Source: Orthonyx spaldingii (lineage: Eukaryota > Chordata > Aves > Passeriformes > Orthonychidae). Taken from it: a stretch of DNA of 64,000 bases. The number at the start of each line of letters is the position of its first letter. Within the stretch, counting starts at the first letter, position 1. The notes under the pieces were generated by a model. It was not told where the DNA came from. It did not search any database and was given only the letters and a program-made list of their open reading frames with translations. A program made the position numbers and the translations under genes. The DNA is taken from positions 1 through 64,000 of the forward strand of contig VZTJ01000553.1 in the NCBI GenBank assembly GCA_013397795.1. Reading direction: 5' to 3'. Positions 62,365-64,000 of the stretch are shown piece after piece.

Positions 62365-63223
62365 CCATTGTACAGATAAATAGGAAAAAGTATCTAATAT
62401 GACAGGTTAAGAGAAAAAGGAAGATTATACTGAAGTGCAAGACTGGAGAGCACATGAGAAATGACTAGCCGAAGCCTTTGAAGCAAATTATATGAAACAA
62501 TCTGCAAAGGATAGTGTCATCCTGTGTTGTAGAAGTAAGCCTGATTCTGATTCATAAAACATGGTTCAGATTTATGCTACAATTACTTGATTAAGTTCAA
62601 TTTATTTACAATAAAGGGAGGAAGATCAGAATCCCAATGATGTAATAAAAGTACTTTGTCCTATACTTTGACCAGAGACTCGTAATATACACATGCCATG
62701 AAGCTGTGCCAGTTGGATGTGTTGAAGGCAGTTATTTATGCTGCACAGCTGTGGAAATCTGATTCATATTCTGAGCAAGATTCTGATACCATAACGCTTT
62801 TTCTCCATGGTTAATATTGAACCAGTGGTTTTAAGCACTCACATGCATGAAACTTTGGAGAACAAATGCATCATGATAAAATCAATGCCTTGTTAAAGTA
62901 TGCTAAAATCAGGAGATGCTTGTAATAGTTGAAAGGCTGAAATTTCACCAGAAGAATACAATGTGAACCCTACCCTTTCTTTTATGAAATTTAAATAGCA
63001 GAATATGAAGGTTTGCATAGCTTTTAAAAGAAGCATCATGTGAGAGTTTTCTGCATAAATTAGTACTATCAGCACAAGGGAAACGACAGGTGATATTTTA
63101 GAAAGAAATTTGGGTGAAGCTGTCAAGCACAGGGCTATAGGGTGTCAAAAAAAGCATTAAAATCTGCTCTACCCAAAATGTAACCCCAAAAGCAGTTGAA
63201 TTCTTCACTATGATAAATAAACT

Positions 63224-63269
63224 TTCTCAGAATGTATAATATTTGATACATTCTCAGAATGTATAATAT
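63224..63269. repeat. Short tandem duplication with a palindromic centre
   Basis: TTCTCAGAATGTATAATAT occurs twice (63224-63242 and 63251-63269). The second copy forms a near-perfect palindrome: ATACATTCT (63246-63254), one base, then AGAATGTAT (63256-63264). Probably replication slippage. Confidence 0.8.
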
Positions 63270-64000
63270 AATAAATGCATAGAAAAGTATAACATGTAGC
63301 CCAGGCATCTTAACTGGACAAGCAGAAAGAAACCTATCAAAACCAAATGAATACTAACAATGAAAGGCAGATGAAAAGTATGGTGAGAAAAGCAAGAGAA
63401 AAAATACTTTAAACAATCTTCAGAATGTGTTTTTGCTTTCTTTTAAGAAAAGTACATGCTTCCTTACAAAAATAGCATTAGACATATTACATTGTTTTGT
63501 TTGACTTGAAGCATGGTGTGGTAGAAAGAACTGCTCTTTTCTTGTGACAGTGCAGCAGCCCTTCCAAGTGCTGCTTAGTGACAAGCACTCAGGATGCTCT
63601 GCCTCTGACACGGTGTTCTTCTTCTATATCACCCAGACAAAAGTTGGGAATCCATAAGTATTTCTGAACAAACTCTCCATTCATTTTTTTCCCTTTCCTC
63701 CACTTTTGATTTGTTCACAGCTGTATTGTAAATTTCTGGAAAGCGTCATTGAAAATCTTTAACACGTACCCAAATGATAATTCAAGATCTCGTGCAGTCT
63801 TGTAACAATATTTTCAATTTGTAGTATTGTTACCTATTTAGGGTCCTCAAGAGATAATTTATATGCTGTGATCCAACAAAAACATTTTAAATATTTTAGC
63901 ACGTGAAGAATTCCACTCTGACCACAGGGTTTGCATTTGGAGTTGTGATTGCCTTTAACAAATACACTGAGTGTTGAGAGAAGGAGCATGTTGGGGTTTG

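Larger units (their letters stand above)
61413..64000. other. AT-rich unique DNA, no gene recognised
   Basis: It holds the second copy of the unidentified repeat and a short tandem or palindromic motif, listed separately. No coding frame is supported up to the window end. Confidence 0.55.

Noticed and set aside
1..64000. CRISPR arrays, bacterial operons, tRNA or rRNA genes
   Set aside because: No spaced direct-repeat array, cloverleaf or rRNA-like segment was recognised; the repeats are those of a bird genome.

Overview
The window looks like gene-poor, AT-rich nuclear DNA from a bird, probably a neoavian and perhaps a passerine. The evidence is the repeats. There are several CR1 LINE fragments, with reverse-transcriptase or endonuclease remnants and the CR1 3' tail built on TCTATGATT units. 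There are also many solo LTRs of avian endogenous retroviruses (ERVL-type and class II/ERVK-like). I found no protein-coding exon, tRNA, rRNA or CRISPR array that I can support. Open frames outside transposable elements are short and look like chance. The segment is best read as intergenic or deep-intronic sequence.

Layout. Bases 1-20 are the last 20 bp of an LTR whose family recurs, reversed, at 16342-16692. From 21 to about 16.3 kb the DNA is mostly unique and AT-rich, with a T-rich/A-rich inverted low-complexity block (5949-6312) and a 404-bp foldback element with matching inverted ends (13537-13940). From 16.3 to 28 kb there are two class II-like LTRs (16342-16692, 22516-22929), an old CR1 (17112-17520), a possible small LTR with a 4-bp duplication (25741-26030) and simple repeats. 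From 28.0 to 33.1 kb there is a retroelement nest: five LTRs, one containing a 122-bp assembly gap. A well-preserved reverse-oriented solo LTR lies at 36642-37323.

From 37.3 to 46.3 kb the DNA is mostly unique, with purine-rich microsatellites and an unexplained 108-codon open frame at 42413-42739. From 46.3 to 55.2 kb there is a second retroelement cluster. It holds a long ERVL-type LTR, a plus-strand CR1 endonuclease fragment, a solo LTR that is the inverted partner of the one at 28.7 kb, a minus-strand CR1 split by an ERVL LTR, and a further complete ERVL LTR. From 57.9 to 61.2 kb three CR1 fragments lie in the same orientation, followed by unique DNA with a diverged 76-bp direct duplication.

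There is no operon or pathway to describe. The history visible here is retrotransposon arrival, decay and LTR-LTR recombination. The sharpest evidence is exact target-site duplications at three solo LTRs: ACTTAA, TATTTA and CATCCT. All family names rest on recognition by eye, with no database search.
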